A DNA stretch of 6,876 nt from Gammaproteobacteria bacterium (GTDB lineage Bacteria > Pseudomonadota > Gammaproteobacteria > Pseudomonadales > Oleiphilaceae), in the NCBI GenBank assembly GCA_029268325.1, contig JAJUGC010000117.1:1-6876 (forward strand). The letters are read 5' to 3'. Below are positions 5,914 to 6,876 of the stretch, piece by piece (within the stretch, counting starts at the first letter, position 1; every line of letters starts with the position of its first letter). Under the pieces are notes generated by a model. The model did no database searches. It was not told the origin of the DNA and saw nothing but the letters and a program-made list of their open reading frames with translations. A program made the translations under genes and the position numbers.

Positions 5914-6191
5914 GTGCGCTGCACCATGGTGATCAGCGTGTTTTCATCAGGTTCGACTCCGGGCGGCAGCCACAGCGCCGCTCCGATATATCCGTCTACA
6001 CAGTAGGCGGTTCCGTGTGAGAAGGCTTTGCCGCCCAAGGCTTTGAGCAAGTCGGGAAAGTGTTTGAGATAGTGCTGTGGATCAGGCCACGTCCAACGCA
6101 CAGCAGGGTCTGCGTCAAACGCCAGCATCATAACAGCCGTGGCTGGTATTTCATCGGATGCCGTAGCTGTCTTGATAACCGGTGTTGCCAT
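5907..6191 (-). pseudogene. GNAT-family acetyltransferase, 3' truncated
   Basis: From the ATG at 6191 the first 95 residues look like the N-terminal part of a GNAT acetyltransferase: AFDADPAVRWTWPDPQHYL (24-42), FGG-like LGGKAF, HGTAYCVDGYIGAALWLPPG (59-78) and PDENTLITMVQRTVA at the break. The acetyl-CoA-binding motif A (R/Q-x-x-G-x-G/A) that should come next is missing. Past residue 95 the frame continues antisense through the nirB end to 5781, giving a 136-residue chimera without biological sense in its tail. The start is well supported: GGAGG (6199-6203) lies 7 bases before the ATG. It should be enzymatically dead, though it may still be transcribed and translated. Confidence 0.8.
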
Positions 6192-6209
6192 GACGCACCT
6201 CCGACAGAA

Positions 6210-6231
6210 GACTTCCGGGAGAATGGAAGTC
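6210..6231. promoter_or_regulatory. Inverted repeat in the upstream region of the GNAT fragment
   Basis: GACTTCC (6210-6216) and GGAAGTC (6225-6231) are perfect 7-base arms with an 8-base spacer, 18 bases before the ATG of the GNAT fragment. A TTGGAC on the minus strand just upstream (6236-6231) could be a -35 box. The repeat could be an operator or an mRNA hairpin. Confidence 0.35.
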
Positions 6232-6502
6232 CAACGTTTAAGCAGCTCCCACAGCTTGATGCTCTTGAATACTGATGCTTACACCGCCGTATGGAGCGCA
6301 CCTAGAATCCGGGCACCGTAAGAAATTATTTTACAGCAGGTCTCCAGCCGCGCAGGTTCAGATTGGCCTTGCAGGTCGGGCTTCTGGCCGTTTCCGTGAA
6401 ATGGTTTTGGACTTATCCCATAGATCTTATTGGGCGCTGCTTCCTGGCAAAGCCCGTCAGTGACTGCTTCACTTGGAGTAATCCCTCTATTGAGTACTCT
6501 TC
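6232..6502. other. Intergenic stretch, nothing recognisable
   Basis: About 270 bases between the GNAT fragment start and the MreB-like gene. A 62-codon plus-strand frame (6275-6463) has no ribosome site and no family resemblance. Another frame (up to TGA at 6502-6504) is open and partly hydrophobic but has no start. I see no clear promoter or terminator. The stretch must hold the leftward GNAT promoter and perhaps the rightward promoter of the next gene. Confidence 0.4.
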
Positions 6503-6876
6503 GTGAATAGATTCTTTACCCGGGTGCTATATATCAAAGTCACCCGCAATGCCTTCAGGATTTCCTCCGTTTCAGACCCCAGCTCAGAACAGCTGTTTAC
6601 GCCCGAACAGCCCTTTACCGCCCAGCGCTTGCTGGTGGGGCAATTCTCTGTGGCCCAGGCGTGTTTGGCAGCGGCGTTACGAGCTATGTCCGGCAATGGG
6701 TTGATCGGAATTGCGCCCATAGTGGTGATCCATCCCTAGGAGATGGTGGAGGGTGGCTTGAGTGAGGTGGAGGAGCGGTTGTTTCGGGAATTGGCGTTAG
6801 GTGCTGGTGCCCGAAAGGTGGCACTGTGGACGGGGCAGGAGCTGCGGCCCGACCAGGTGATGGATGTAATAAAAGC
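6503..6876 (+). pseudogene. Small MreB-like protein gene with an in-frame TAG, 3' end beyond the window
   Basis: From a GTG at 6503 the product begins MNRFFTRVLYIKVTRNAFRI, continues with PFTAQRLLVGQFSVAQACL, and reaches APIVVIHP, where a TAG (6737-6739) interrupts it at codon 79. The same frame continues without a break as EMVEGGLSEVEERLFREL then ALGAGARKVALW, to the window edge. The two parts make one protein of the small gammaproteobacterial MreB-like type (about 150 residues): HPxExxEGGLxxxEER and LGAGAR recall the MreB segment around TEVERRAV and AGAR. At the TAG, relatives as I remember them have a hydrophobic residue, often Leu, so TTG to TAG is a simple change. No strong ribosome site is seen before the GTG. 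It is probably a nonsense-inactivated gene; readthrough or a sequencing error are alternatives. The family name is moderately sure, from memory only. Confidence 0.55.

Noticed and set aside
6275..6463. Plus-strand frame of 62 codons
   Set aside because: No ribosome site, no recognisable motif, and overlapping frames are equally open.
1..6876. CRISPR array, integron attC sites or insertion-sequence ends
   Set aside because: No regularly spaced repeats, no transposase or integrase sequence, and no paired terminal repeats were found by eye.

Overview
The window looks like chromosomal DNA of a gammaproteobacterium, possibly marine or halophilic. The grounds are the NirB-type nitrite reductase sequence, the GNAT and small MreB-like proteins, and the general codon and GC style. 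This assignment is inference, because no rRNA or other marker gene is present.

Left part (1-1123): a divergent pair. An alpha/beta hydrolase, cut by the window edge, runs leftward and a TetR-family regulator runs rightward. Between them lies a 27-bp inverted repeat with perfect 9-bp arms. It fills the space between the -35 box and the -10 box of the hydrolase promoter, as expected for the TetR operator.

Middle part (1233-4339): a leftward three-gene cluster. It encodes an inositol-1-phosphate synthase, a fused cytidylyltransferase/CDP-alcohol phosphatidyltransferase of the IPCT/DIPPS type, and an HD-superfamily protein whose start overlaps the previous stop (ATGA). The logical pathway is glucose-6-P to inositol-1-P, then CDP-inositol, then either phospho-di-myo-inositol phosphate (a compatible solute best known from hyperthermophiles) or an inositol phospholipid. 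The HD protein is a candidate for a phosphatase that would finish the route. A strong GC hairpin between genes one and two probably sets their relative dosage.

Right part (about 4400-6876): a zone of gene remains. It holds 560 bases with no intact gene but coding-like fragments, one with an EF-hand/dockerin-like loop and an in-frame TAG. Next comes the C-terminal part of nirB, lacking its N-terminal half and also an internal block that carries the second cysteine pair of the siroheme/4Fe-4S centre. This is fused tail to tail with the N-terminal two thirds of a GNAT acetyltransferase gene. The last item is a small MreB-like protein gene interrupted by an in-frame TAG. No transposase, integrase, CRISPR array, tRNA or rRNA was seen.
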